From assembly GCA_034428395.1 (NCBI GenBank), contig DAOUHX010000311.1:1-64000 (forward strand): a stretch of 64,000 bases of DNA. Direction: 5' to 3'. The stretch is from Bin5 sp034428395 (GTDB lineage Bacteria > Chloroflexota > Anaerolineae > Caldilineales > Caldilineaceae). Under the pieces are notes generated by a model. The model made no database searches, had not been told where the DNA came from, and saw nothing but the letters and a program-made list of their open reading frames with translations. Made by a program: the position numbers and the translations under genes. Below are positions 1 to 8,145 of this stretch, piece after piece. Each line of letters begins with the position of its first letter. Positions within the stretch are counted from its first letter, which is position 1.

Positions 1-1
1 G

Positions 2-994
2 CACTTTGCGCGGCTGCTGGTGGGCGAAGACCCCCGCCGGATTGCGCACATTCGCCACAAGCTTCGCCGCAAGGACGCCGGCTCCTTCTATAACACCGCG
101 CTGTCCGGCCTGGAGCAGGCGCTGTGGGATATTACGGCGCGGTCGCTGAAGTCCCCCCTGCACCGCCTGTTCGGCGGAGCGGTCAGAGAGCGGATCCGCC
201 TCTATGCAAACATCAACCGCCATGTTCAGGATCGCACGCCGCAGGGGTTTGCGCGCGCCGCCAAACAGGCCGCGGACGAGGGCTTTACCGCGGTCAAAAT
301 GGCCCCCTTCGACGAGCTGCGGCCCCCCTTCCGTTACCGCACCGGCCCCAAGGCTGACTGGCGTCCCGGCGTCGAACGCGTGCGCGCCGTCCGCAAAGCG
401 ATTGGCGACGACGTCGAGCTGGCGGTCGACTGCCACAGCCGCATGGATGTTTCACTGGCGGTCATCGTCGGGCAGGAGCTTGCAGACGTCAACCTGTTCT
501 GGTACGAGGAACCAGTCACCTATGCAGATAGCGAGGGCCTGGCGGAGGTGGCGGCACAGGTCCCCCAGGCGATCGCGTCGGCTGAGAGCGTCTTCGGCAT
601 CGAAGCGTTCCGCCCTTTCACCGCCGGGCGCTGTGTCGACGTAATCATGCCCGACGTCAAGCATTGTGGCGGCATCCTGGAGCTGAATGAGATTGCCGCG
701 GCCGCGCGCATGAGGCAGGTACCTGTTGCCCCGCACAACCCGGCCGGTCCACTCGCGACCGCTGCTACGGCCCAGGCGGCCTCTACCTGGCCCAATTTCT
801 ACATCCTGGAGTACGCCTGGGGAGAGGTCGACTGGCGCGCTGATCTGCTGACCCCGCCGGAACGCATCGAGGACGGGCACCTACTGCTTTCGCAGGAGCC
901 GGGGCTGGGACATCGCCTCAACCAAAAGCTGGTCGACGCGCATCGCGTCTCGGTAGCCAGCAGCGCAGACTCATCGAAAGTCCGGTTCGAATAG
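2..994 (+). CDS. Enolase-superfamily (mandelate racemase/muconate lactonizing type) sugar-acid dehydratase, 5' truncated by window edge
   Basis: The reading frame is open from base 2, so the gene begins upstream of the window and only the last 330 codons or so are seen. Enolase-superfamily enzymes abstract the alpha proton of a carboxylate bound to Mg2+, commonly to dehydrate sugar acids. Visible features are a barrel lysine in FTAVKMAPFD, the metal-ligand series DCHSRM, WYEEPV and ASAESVFG, then DVIMPDVKHCGGI, and the C-terminal PHNPAGPLATAA segment holding the usual catalytic His. That His-Asn-Pro-x-Gly-Pro string resembles galactonate/gluconate dehydratase-like members. The substrate cannot be read from sequence. 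The missing N-terminal capping domain is a window artefact. The next gene is convergent. Confidence 0.85.
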   Translation, partial: HFARLLVGEDPRRIAHIRHKLRRKDAGSFYNTALSGLEQALWDITARSLKSPLHRLFGGAVRERIRLYANINRHVQDRTPQGFARAAKQAADEGFTAVKMAPFDELRPPFRYRTGPKADWRPGVERVRAVRKAIGDDVELAVDCHSRMDVSLAVIVGQELADVNLFWYEEPVTYADSEGLAEVAAQVPQAIASAESVFGIEAFRPFTAGRCVDVIMPDVKHCGGILELNEIAAAARMRQVPVAPHNPAGPLATAATAQAASTWPNFYILEYAWGEVDWRADLLTPPERIEDGHLLLSQEPGLGHRLNQKLVDAHRVSVASSADSSKVRFE

Positions 995-1009
995 TTTACG
1001 TCAGGCCTC

Positions 1010-1828
1010 TCAGGGACGGACATGCGTTTCCGAGGGTCCGCCCTCGACCGCCAGCCAGTCAAACTCCAGCCACTGCTGCCCCCCTTTCGCAACCAGTCCC
1101 CAGCGGAATTGGCCCCAGGGCGCGATCTGAAGGTACTGGTTGTCCAGCCATAGGACCAGCCCAAGCGGGCCGGCCGGCGCGTGGGGCGTTTCAGCCTGCA
1201 AGCGGCCGTCCACAAAGAACTGAACCCGCTCGCGCTGCCAGTCGATCGTGTATATGTGCCATTCGTGCATTGCCGCCGGCAGTACGGCCTCGGCGATGCC
1301 CGCGGCGCGCTGTAGTGATGTCCAGAGGCAGCGGCGCAGCCGGGGCAGGCGCATCAGCGGCGCGGAAAGAGCGAGGAAGGGGGACGAAAGGAGGAAACGG
1401 TGCGTGCGTGCGTCAACTGCGGCCGCCTTCCATCCCCAGCCCGGCTGGTCAACAGCAAGGCGCATGTCGGACTCCGGTCCCGCGTAGAAGAACCATACGG
1501 CTTGCGGCAGCGCGGGCGCGCGCAGCCCGGTGATGCGGAAGGGATCGTTCCAGAAGCCGAAGCCAGCGGTCCCGGTCAACTTGCCGCTCGCGTATGAGAA
1601 GCGGGCGCGCACGTGCAGGCGCAGGGGGGGTCTCCAGGGGAAATCGGCCCGCGCCAGGCCGCGATAGTCATCGATCTGCGCGTTGGTATAGCTGCGCGCG
1701 GTCGCCCCGTCGTTGCCCAGGTAGAGGCCGTCACGGCCGACGTCAATGCGTCCGGCGCCGCTTGTTGTCTGCCGCCACTGTGGTCGGAGCTTGCCGGCGA
1801 ATCGTGTGTGAATTGCGGGCGCGTTCAT
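1010..1828 (-). CDS. Concanavalin A-like lectin/glucanase-fold protein of unknown function
   Basis: A 272-residue protein with no signal peptide or membrane segment. The second half contains HEWHIYTIDWQRERVQFFVDG, which is the pattern seen in laminarinase-type (GH16-like) beta-sandwich proteins, where a W-H-x-Y-x-I-x-W strand precedes an F-x-V-D-G turn. I do not see the GH16 catalytic E-x-D-x-x-E signature, so hydrolase activity is doubtful and a carbohydrate-binding or structural role is possible. Its start overlaps the stop of the upstream methyltransferase gene by 4 bp (ATGA), so it is probably translationally coupled as the last gene of the minus-strand lar-containing run. The fold assignment is inferred from short motifs only. 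Confidence 0.55.
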   Translation of the reverse strand: MNAPAIHTRFAGKLRPQWRQTTSGAGRIDVGRDGLYLGNDGATARSYTNAQIDDYRGLARADFPWRPPLRLHVRARFSYASGKLTGTAGFGFWNDPFRITGLRAPALPQAVWFFYAGPESDMRLAVDQPGWGWKAAAVDARTHRFLLSSPFLALSAPLMRLPRLRRCLWTSLQRAAGIAEAVLPAAMHEWHIYTIDWQRERVQFFVDGRLQAETPHAPAGPLGLVLWLDNQYLQIAPWGQFRWGLVAKGGQQWLEFDWLAVEGGPSETHVRP

Positions 1829-2448
1829 CCGCGGTCCTGCTTTTCGGCCACGATTACCAGGGGACGTACGGCTCCTTCCCCGATCAGATGCTCGTTGCTT
1901 TGCATTTGCGTCGCGTAAAACGCGTCGTCGAGTTGCTCCTGGGCGCCGGGAGGTGAAGGAAAGAGCAGTTGAAAGAAGAGGCGCAGCAATGGGCGCCGGC
2001 TCGTCAGAACGACCTCGACAACGACGAGTCTTCCGCCGGGCCGCAGACAGCGCGCAAACTCGCGGTGGGCCCGAATGTCAAGAATGAAGGACGCGGGAAA
2101 GGTGGTGACGATTGTGTCGAAGGCGCGGTCGGCAAAGGGAAGCTGTTGGGCCGTCCCTTGCAGGCGGGGCACACTATGTGCTTGTTGCCCGAGCTTGCGC
2201 GTGCTGACGCGCTGCATCGCGGCGGACGGTTCGAGTCCGAAGACGCGACGCCGGCCACTGTGCAATTCGGAGAGCAGGGCGCCGGTTCCAAACCCGACCT
2301 CCAGCACGCGCTCCCCCACCACAAAAGGCAGCGCCGCCCGGCGCCAGCTGTCCCACCGGCCGAGGCTGACCGCCCAGCTCACGCCATCGTATGCCCACGC
2401 CAGCTGGTTGTATAGCAGGCTGTAGAGCGCGAGGTAGAGAAATCGCAT
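1825..2448 (-). CDS. Class I SAM-dependent methyltransferase
   Basis: A 207-residue protein with the Rossmann-type SAM-binding motif I near residues 50-60 (RVLEVGFGTGALLSEL), an acidic residue closing strand 2 (GLEPSAAM), and a motif IV-like region around FDTIVTTFPASFI. The N-terminus NQLAWAYDGVSWAVSLGRWD is typical of small UbiE/COQ5-like methyltransferases. The methyl acceptor is unknown. It sits downstream of the lar genes and aldo/keto reductase and overlaps the following gene by 4 bp, suggesting one transcript. A role in lipid or quinone methylation cannot be excluded, but a dedicated menG function is not supported by position, since the men operon lies about 15 kb away. Confidence 0.8.
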   Translation of the reverse strand: MRFLYLALYSLLYNQLAWAYDGVSWAVSLGRWDSWRRAALPFVVGERVLEVGFGTGALLSELHSGRRRVFGLEPSAAMQRVSTRKLGQQAHSVPRLQGTAQQLPFADRAFDTIVTTFPASFILDIRAHREFARCLRPGGRLVVVEVVLTSRRPLLRLFFQLLFPSPPGAQEQLDDAFYATQMQSNEHLIGEGAVRPLVIVAEKQDRG

Positions 2449-2489
2449 GAAGCGGCGGAATCCCCGTACGCCGCGGCGCAGCCGCCGGC

Positions 2490-3350
2490 TCAGGCGAACA
2501 GTGCGGTCATGCTCTGCTCCTGCACCATCGCCGCCATCTCTTCGTCGCTCGGCCCGCTGCCGTCGAAGCGGCTGGCTGCGTCCAGTATCTTGGGCAGCAG
2601 CCGGATGTCGCCTGCGGTGTTGAGAAACAGGTCATCCTGGGCCATGATCCAGTGGACGGCACGGTCGATGTCCGCCTGTTCCTCCAGCGGCTGGTACCAT
2701 GTGCGATAGCTCCTTGGCGTCGTGCCCCAAGTGCCCCGCAGCAGAGACTTGATCGTCTGGACCGCGATCCCCCGCTCGCGGGACAGACCGACTACGCGCT
2801 CGAAATCGGTCGCGTACTTCCCGTTTCCCTTCATCTGGATGTTCCAGGGAAGGAGGATCGAGTCGAAGTCGAACGCCTGCAGGCTGCGCTGGTGGAAGGC
2901 GGCGATGTTGAGCCCGTGTCCTGTTACGCCGATATACTTGACCAACCCCTGGTCGCGTGCCTCCTTGGCCGCCTCCAACGCGCCATTCTCTCCCATGGCA
3001 GTGTCCCAGTCGTCCGGGTGGCCCAGATTGTGGAGCTGGATAAGGTCGATGCTGTCAACCTGCATCCGCTCGAGCGAACGCTGGATCTGGGCTTTAGCGG
3101 CAGCGTATTCGCGTTCACCCGTCTTCGTTGCCAGAAAGAAGCGGTCTCGGTATTTCTGCAGCGGCGGACCGAGCCGGTCCTCGGCCTCCCCGTAGGCGGC
3201 CGCGGTGTCGATATGGTTGATGCCGTATTCGAGCAGCAGCTCCATGGTCTCGTCAGCTTCGGCCTGTGTGACCGCGGCAAACGCGACCGCGCCGAATAGG
3301 ATAACAGTGCTGTTGTGTCCGGTGCGTCCAAAGAGACGTTTCGGAATCAT
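2490..3350 (-). CDS. Aldo/keto reductase
   Basis: A 286-residue NAD(P)H-dependent oxidoreductase of the AKR (alpha/beta)8 family. The catalytic tetrad can be placed: Asp and Tyr in NHIDTAAAYGEAEDR, Lys in FFLATKTGE, and His in LIQLHNLGHP. The sequence begins with the usual beta-hairpin, IPKRLFGRTGHNSTVILFGA. The long C-terminal part of larger AKRs is shortened but the barrel appears complete. It lies 34 bp downstream of the Nudix gene, in the same run as larB-larE-larC. A second, more typical AKR opens that run. The carbonyl substrate is unknown; a link to 2-hydroxyacid or sugar-acid metabolism is only suggested by context. Confidence 0.88.
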   Translation of the reverse strand: MIPKRLFGRTGHNSTVILFGAVAFAAVTQAEADETMELLLEYGINHIDTAAAYGEAEDRLGPPLQKYRDRFFLATKTGEREYAAAKAQIQRSLERMQVDSIDLIQLHNLGHPDDWDTAMGENGALEAAKEARDQGLVKYIGVTGHGLNIAAFHQRSLQAFDFDSILLPWNIQMKGNGKYATDFERVVGLSRERGIAVQTIKSLLRGTWGTTPRSYRTWYQPLEEQADIDRAVHWIMAQDDLFLNTAGDIRLLPKILDAASRFDGSGPSDEEMAAMVQEQSMTALFA

Positions 3351-3384
3351 GGTTCATTCTCCTCGCGAAAGCGTTGGATTTCAG

Positions 3385-3816
3385 TCAGTTTGGCGCGCCG
3401 CCATTTTCCAGCCGACGGCGGACAAAGGTCAGGGCGCGCCGAAAGTCAGGGTGCCAGCTGCAGTCAGGGGCTGTCTCCAAGTCATGCCAGAAAAACCGGA
3501 ACAGGTGGCCGCCGTCATCCTGGGTAAAGAACGACCACTCCTCTGCAAGCGGGGAGGCAACGCGGCACAGGTAGAAGTGCCAGGTCTGACCGATTTCCGG
3601 AAAGGCCAGCCGGCCCAGCGCGCGCTCTACGCTCGCCTGCCCGATGCCGGACTCCTCTGCCAGCTCGCGCAGGGCGGCACACTCGGGCGCTTCACCCTCC
3701 TCCAGCGTGCCCTTGACCAGTTGCGTTCCGGCCAGGGGATGGCGGAAGGCCAGTATTTCGAGTGAGTCTCTCCGGCGAATGACGATGGGGACGACTTTCT
3801 GTACCGGACTCTTCAT
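3385..3816 (-). CDS. Nudix hydrolase
   Basis: A 143-residue protein whose Nudix box matches G-x5-E-x7-R-E-U-x-E-E-x-G-U exactly: a Gly, five residues to Glu, seven more to RELAEESGI, at roughly residues 35-57. The family hydrolyses nucleoside diphosphates linked to another group, using divalent metal held by the box glutamates. It begins with KSPVQKVVPIVIRRRDSLEILAF, the usual first strands. Its start codon overlaps the larC stop (TGATG), so it is probably translationally coupled to larC. The LarB step starts from nicotinic acid adenine dinucleotide, itself a Nudix-type substrate, which makes the pairing suggestive, but the substrate is not established. Confidence 0.9.
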   Translation of the reverse strand: MKSPVQKVVPIVIRRRDSLEILAFRHPLAGTQLVKGTLEEGEAPECAALRELAEESGIGQASVERALGRLAFPEIGQTWHFYLCRVASPLAEEWSFFTQDDGGHLFRFFWHDLETAPDCSWHPDFRRALTFVRRRLENGGAPN

Positions 3817-5057
3817 CAGCTGCCGTCCCCACCGCTTGATTGCGCCGGCAGTGCGGCGTTCTGGCTGACCAGAGTAGATGCAGCGGCCTGCGCCGCGGCG
3901 TAAACGGCTGGCAGCGGCGTGCCGGCGGCCGCGGCCAATCGCCGGCAGTCTTCGAACTCGGCCTTGGCCCCCACAATCTCTCCCCCGACCCGCTTCAGTT
4001 TCACACGCACGGACCCGTAAGGCGTGGCCACGGTCTCGAAGGCGCGTTCGGCAATATGGCGCCGGACCGGGTAGACCCTGACGCCCAGGGTTGTCGTCTG
4101 CCGCAGCAGGATTGCGGCCAGAGCCAGTTCGCTGCTCTGCTCGGACAGAACGCTTATCTTGGTTGCGGGGCGTCCCTTCTTCATCGCGATAGCCGTTGTC
4201 CAGACATCGAGCGCACCGGCTTCGAGCAGTAGGCGCTGAACCGGCTCGTACAGTTCGGGGCTCATGTCGTCTATGTTTGTCTCGATGATGACAAGCGCGC
4301 CCGAGGGCGTCCCGTTCGACCCGGCCGCGTCTTCGTCAATCTCGTCACCGAGCCAGAGCCGCGCCACGTTGGGCCAGTCGAACTGTTTCCGGCCGGCACC
4401 GTAGCCGATTTTGCGGAGACGCATGGCGGGCCGCCGAAACTCGGCCAGCTCCGCCAGCAGTGCAGCGCCGGTGGGCGTCACCAGTTCGCCCGCGCCGGGC
4501 GCGGGGACCGCCGGTGCATCGACCGCGGCCAGCAGCGCCAGGGTCGCCGGGGCCGGCAGAGGGATCTGTCCATGCTGCGATTTCGCCCAGCCGGGTCCGA
4601 GCGGCAGCGCCGACGCGCACAGTCGCTCGACATTGAGCTCGTGCAGCCCGGCGCACACGCCGACGATGTCGATAATCGCATCCAGTGCGCCGACTTCGTG
4701 GAAGTGGACCCGATCGGGCGTCGAGTCGTGGATGGTTGCCTCGGCCTCGGCCAGGCGGGTAAAGACGGCACAGGCGCGCCGTTTGACCATCTCGGGCAGC
4801 TCGCCGTTGTCGATGATCTCGTGCACGTCAGCCAGATGACGGTGCGTGTCGTCCTCATTGACATCCACGCGAACGAACGTTGCCCGCACGCTGCCGCGCA
4901 TGACGTTTTCGGCGCCTATCTCCCAGCTGTCATGGGGAATCCGAAGTCCGGCAACCGTCGCCCGCAGCGATTCAAGCGGCCAGCCGGCGTCAACGAGACA
5001 GCCCAGGAAAATGTCTCCGGATATGCCGGAAGGGGTGTCGAGAAAGGCGAGAGGCAT
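3816..5057 (-). CDS. larC: Nickel-pincer cofactor biosynthesis protein LarC (nickel insertion)
   Basis: A 413-residue LarC/DUF111 protein. LarC is a CTP-dependent cyclometallase that inserts Ni2+ into the dithiolated pyridinium mononucleotide made by LarB and LarE, producing the nickel-pincer cofactor of lactate racemase and related enzymes. The start matches family expectation (PLAFLDTPSGISGDIFLGCL), followed by the His-containing region VHFHEVGALDAIIDIVG and the C-terminal domain with IETNIDDMSPELYEPV and WTTAIAMKKGRPATKI. The gene is one uninterrupted frame, unlike the split larC1/larC2 of Lactiplantibacillus plantarum. It follows larE by 55 bp and overlaps the Nudix start. The identification is firm. 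Confidence 0.95.
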   Translation of the reverse strand: MPLAFLDTPSGISGDIFLGCLVDAGWPLESLRATVAGLRIPHDSWEIGAENVMRGSVRATFVRVDVNEDDTHRHLADVHEIIDNGELPEMVKRRACAVFTRLAEAEATIHDSTPDRVHFHEVGALDAIIDIVGVCAGLHELNVERLCASALPLGPGWAKSQHGQIPLPAPATLALLAAVDAPAVPAPGAGELVTPTGAALLAELAEFRRPAMRLRKIGYGAGRKQFDWPNVARLWLGDEIDEDAAGSNGTPSGALVIIETNIDDMSPELYEPVQRLLLEAGALDVWTTAIAMKKGRPATKISVLSEQSSELALAAILLRQTTTLGVRVYPVRRHIAERAFETVATPYGSVRVKLKRVGGEIVGAKAEFEDCRRLAAAAGTPLPAVYAAAQAAASTLVSQNAALPAQSSGGDGS

Positions 5058-5112
5058 GAATCGGACAGGAGAGCCATGCGCGACCCCTCGAACGGGGTCG
5101 CGGCAGGAGGCT

Positions 5113-6072
5113 TCAGGACATGAGCTCAGCGACCGGTATGAGGCCGCCGCCGGCAGCCCCGTCAGCTATCGCGTTCAGGCCGCCGCTGCGGAAGCCGGCC
5201 AGGTCGAGCGTGACGTAGCGGTAACCGGCCGCCTGTATGCCGGCGACGATCGTCTCGTGATCGGCGATTAAGGTCCCAAACTCCTCCGGCGGCAGTTCGA
5301 TACGGGCGATCTCTCCGTGATGGCGCACACGAAACTGCCGTATTCCACGCGCGACCAGCACATCCTCGGCCGCCTCGATCCGGCGAAGGAGCTGCGGATC
5401 GATCGCGGTGCCGTGCGGTACGCGTGAAGAAAGACAGGCCATTGCCGGTTTGTCCCAGACCGGCAAGCCAAGGTGACGCGCGATCGCGCGCACCTCCGGC
5501 TTGGTGATCCCGGCCTCCAGGAGGGGAGAGCGGACACCGCGCTCGCGCGCCGCGGCCGCGCCCGGCCGGAAGTCGCCCGTGTCGCTGGCGTTGGTACCGT
5601 CACAGACGATGCCCCACGCCTCCTTTTGTAGGATTGCGTGCAGCCGGTCGTGCAGCTCCGCCTTGCAGAAGTAGCAGCGGTTGTCGGGGTTGGCAGCGTA
5701 GTTGGGGTCAAGATACTCTTCGGTCTCCACCAGGCGGTAGGGGACGCCGATCTCTTCTGCCAGGGCGACGGCGTCGCGCATCTCGCGCGCCGGGTAGCTG
5801 GGAGAGACGCCGATGCAGGCCAGCGCGCCGCGTCCGTCCGCGGCTTCCTCCGACCTGCCGCCCAGCTGCTCATACGCGACCGCCATGACAAGCGCGCTGT
5901 CAACACCGCCGGAATAGGCTACGATCACGGAGCCGAACGAAGCCAGGGCTGCCCGCATGCTCTCCAGCTTCGCCGCCGTCTCGGCAGTGAGCGGATGCTT
6001 GACCTCGACGGTAGCATCAATCTGCTGTGTTCGTTCCAGAGAAGAGAACCCCGGCATTGTCGTCTCCGTCAT
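5113..6072 (-). CDS. larE: ATP-dependent sulfur transferase LarE
   Basis: A 319-residue PP-loop enzyme that adenylates the pyridinium carboxylates made by LarB and replaces them with thiocarboxylates. The PP-loop is VIVAYSGGVDSALVMA (about residues 49-64). The sulfur-bearing Cys lies in MACLSSRVPHGTAID (Cys213). A CxxC pair occurs at NRCYFCKAEL (Cys133 and Cys136), so this is the three-cysteine type of LarE, for which iron-sulfur-cluster-assisted sulfur transfer has been proposed, rather than the single-Cys sacrificial type. The C-terminal segment YVTLDLAGFRSGGLN is also family-typical. A second ATG five codons in (6057) has a better-spaced GGAG and may be the true start. It sits between larB (18 bp upstream) and larC. 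Confidence 0.95.
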   Translation of the reverse strand: MTETTMPGFSSLERTQQIDATVEVKHPLTAETAAKLESMRAALASFGSVIVAYSGGVDSALVMAVAYEQLGGRSEEAADGRGALACIGVSPSYPAREMRDAVALAEEIGVPYRLVETEEYLDPNYAANPDNRCYFCKAELHDRLHAILQKEAWGIVCDGTNASDTGDFRPGAAAARERGVRSPLLEAGITKPEVRAIARHLGLPVWDKPAMACLSSRVPHGTAIDPQLLRRIEAAEDVLVARGIRQFRVRHHGEIARIELPPEEFGTLIADHETIVAGIQAAGYRYVTLDLAGFRSGGLNAIADGAAGGGLIPVAELMS

Positions 6073-6090
6073 GGTATCACCGCAACCCGG

Positions 6091-6918
6091 CTAACCCACT
6101 TGTGCCGGTTCAAAGTCCTTTCTGCCATCTCTTTCAATACCTTCACGGTCCGCCGGTCCGCTGCAGTTGATCTTGCGATTGATCAACGCTGCCAGATGTC
6201 CCGCGCCAAAACCATTGTCGATGTTGACGACGGCCATTCCCGACGCGCAACCGTTCAGCATCGCCAGCAACGCGGCCACCCCGCCGAAACTGGCACCGTA
6301 GCCGACACTTGTTGGCACTGCGATCACCGGCGCCGGCGTCAGCCCTGCCACGACAGATGCGAGCGCCCCTTCCATGCCGGCGACGACGATGACAACGTTT
6401 GCCTGCTGCAACACCGGAATGTGGGGCACCAGGCGGTGGAGACCGGACACGCCCACGTCGGTGATTCTGCGCGCCTCGTGCCCCATCAGCCGCAGGGTCA
6501 GCACCGCTTCCTCCAGCACATTCAGGTCGCTGGTTCCGGCACAGACGGCAACTACCCCGCGTTCTCGATCTGCCTCCGGCTCGCGGTCAACCCACAGGCA
6601 GCGCGCCGCCTCATGCCAGCGCAGATCGGTCACCCGTTCACGCGCCGCCTCATACTGCGCCTCTGTCGCCCGCGTGCCCAGCAGGCGGGGTGAACGTGCG
6701 ACGAGCCTTTCAGCAATCAACGCCACCTGCTGCGCCGTCTTGCCCTCGCAGTAAATGACCTCTGCAAAGCCGGTGCGCAGGGGTCTGTGATGGTCCAGCG
6801 TCGCCACTCCTTCAAGCGGTTCGAAGGGAAGCGTTCGCAGACGCGCCAGCGCGCCTTCAACGGAGATTGCGCCGTCAGCCACGTCGCCCAGCAGAGCAGC
6901 CAGCTGCGACTCGTTCAT
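6091..6918 (-). CDS. larB: Nickel-pincer cofactor biosynthesis protein LarB
   Basis: A 275-residue protein with a C-terminal AIR-carboxylase (PurE)-like domain. LarB carboxylates the pyridinium ring of nicotinic acid adenine dinucleotide and hydrolyses the phosphoanhydride, giving the P2CMN precursor for LarE. Family marks are LDHHRPLRTGFAEVIYCEGKT near residues 40-60, VVAVCAGTSDLNVLEEAV, DVGVSGLHRL, VVIVVAGMEGALASVVAGL and the Gly-rich VPTSVGYGASFGG. It follows the first aldo/keto reductase by only 6 bp and precedes larE by 18 bp, so all three are likely co-transcribed. The identification is firm. Confidence 0.95.
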   Translation of the reverse strand: MNESQLAALLGDVADGAISVEGALARLRTLPFEPLEGVATLDHHRPLRTGFAEVIYCEGKTAQQVALIAERLVARSPRLLGTRATEAQYEAARERVTDLRWHEAARCLWVDREPEADRERGVVAVCAGTSDLNVLEEAVLTLRLMGHEARRITDVGVSGLHRLVPHIPVLQQANVVIVVAGMEGALASVVAGLTPAPVIAVPTSVGYGASFGGVAALLAMLNGCASGMAVVNIDNGFGAGHLAALINRKINCSGPADREGIERDGRKDFEPAQVG

Positions 6919-6924
6919 CGCCGG

Positions 6925-7941
6925 TTACGCGAGCGCACGAAAACGATGGGGGCCGAAGTCCGCCTCATAGAACGGGCTGACCATGCGCCCGGGCGGGACC
7001 AATTCGTCGACAAGCCGGCGATCCTGTTCGGTTACGCCAACGTCGAGGGCGCCGAGATTGTCTTCCAGCTGCTCCATAGTACGCGGGCCGATAATCGGGC
7101 TGGTGATGCCTGGCTGCTGCACGCACCAGGCCAGCGCCAACTGGGACAGGGCACAACCCTTGCTCTGCGCCAGCGGCCGCAGACCCTCGACGATGTCGTA
7201 GATGGCGTCGTTCTTGCGGCGGGCCAGGCGCGGTTCGATATCTGCGTTGGCATAGCGCGCGCCCTCCGGCGAAGGCTCTTCACGCGTGTACTTGCCGGTC
7301 AGCAGGCCGCCGGCCAGGGGGCTCCAGGGAATCAGCCCGATACCATGGGTCTGCGCCATCGGGATCAGCTCCCGCTCTATGCGCCGGTCCAGTATGTGGT
7401 AGGGTGGCTGCTCGGAAACGAAGCGATTCAGGCCCATCTCTTTCGCCACCCACAGCGACTCGACCACCTGCCACGCGGCGAAGGTGCTGCTGCCCAGGTA
7501 GCGGACTTTACCGGACCGTACCAGGTCGTCGAGCGCGCGCAGCGTCTCGTCTATCGCGATCTCCGGGCGGGGCCGGTGGACCTGGTATATGTCGATGTAG
7601 TCAGTCTGCAATCGGCTGAGGCTGGCCTCGCACTGCTCAACGATATGGCGGCGGCTGGTCCCGGCAGCATTGGGGTCGTCGTCGTCCATGCTGCCATGGA
7701 CTTTGGTCGCCAGGACGACGCGCTGGCGGCTGCCGTTGCGTTTCAACGCCTCGCCGGTAATCTCCTCGCTGCGCCCGCGACTGTAGACGTTGGCCGTATC
7801 CAGAAAATTGATGCCGGCGTACAATGCGCGGTCGATGATTGCGTACGAGTCCTCAGGGGTCGTCCGCCGTCCGAAGTTCATGCAGCCCAGGCAGAGCGGG
7901 CTCACCTTTATGCCCGTTCGTCCGAAATTGCGATATTCCAT
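6925..7941 (-). CDS. Aldo/keto reductase (first gene of lar run)
   Basis: A 338-residue AKR of the general-stress-protein-69/YajO type. The start is placed at the ATG opening EYRNFGRTGIKVSPLCLGCM because the AKR fold begins there; an in-frame extension reaching upstream to 8271 lacks family features and crosses the divergent promoter region. Tetrad residues are seen in NFLDTANVYSRG (Asp, Tyr), VVLATKVHG (Lys) and IYQVHRPRPE (His). The C-terminal part holds the cofactor-binding segment SPIIGPRTMEQLEDNLGAL. Reading leftward it is followed 6 bp later by larB, so it probably opens the transcript. Its substrate is unknown. Confidence 0.9.
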   Translation of the reverse strand: MEYRNFGRTGIKVSPLCLGCMNFGRRTTPEDSYAIIDRALYAGINFLDTANVYSRGRSEEITGEALKRNGSRQRVVLATKVHGSMDDDDPNAAGTSRRHIVEQCEASLSRLQTDYIDIYQVHRPRPEIAIDETLRALDDLVRSGKVRYLGSSTFAAWQVVESLWVAKEMGLNRFVSEQPPYHILDRRIERELIPMAQTHGIGLIPWSPLAGGLLTGKYTREEPSPEGARYANADIEPRLARRKNDAIYDIVEGLRPLAQSKGCALSQLALAWCVQQPGITSPIIGPRTMEQLEDNLGALDVGVTEQDRRLVDELVPPGRMVSPFYEADFGPHRFRALA

Positions 7942-8020
7942 GTCACCGGTCTCTTGCAGTTGTTTGGGTGAGCGCGCCGGCGGCGGATCTTCCGCGAATC
8001 TTCTTTTCCGGCTCGTCCAC

Positions 8021-8049
8021 AGTGTACAAGCGATTTGAAGCGATGTAAA
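8021..8049 (-). promoter_or_regulatory. Predicted sigma70-type promoter of the lar run
   Basis: On the minus strand a -35 TTTACA (8049-8044) is separated by 17 bp from a -10 TACACT (8026-8021). It faces the aldo/keto reductase-larB-larE-larC run with a leader of about 70 bp. It occupies almost the same bases as the promoter predicted for the divergent ATPase gene. Found by consensus matching by eye. Confidence 0.45.
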
Positions 8050-8051
8050 AT
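8023..8051 (+). promoter_or_regulatory. Predicted sigma70-type promoter of the COG3044-type ATPase gene
   Basis: A -35 of TGTACA (8023-8028), a 17 bp spacer, and a -10 of TAAAAT (8046-8051). The start codon at 8146 would have a leader of about 90 bp. Each promoter's -10 overlaps the other's -35, so simultaneous occupancy by two polymerases seems impossible. Consensus match only. Confidence 0.4.
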
Positions 8052-8145
8052 CCTCCCTCAAGCCGCCAAAGGGCGGCTCTGTCGACGACGGCAACCGATT
8101 AACTGCGTCTGCAGACGCTCCCGCAATACCTTTATAAAGACGAAC

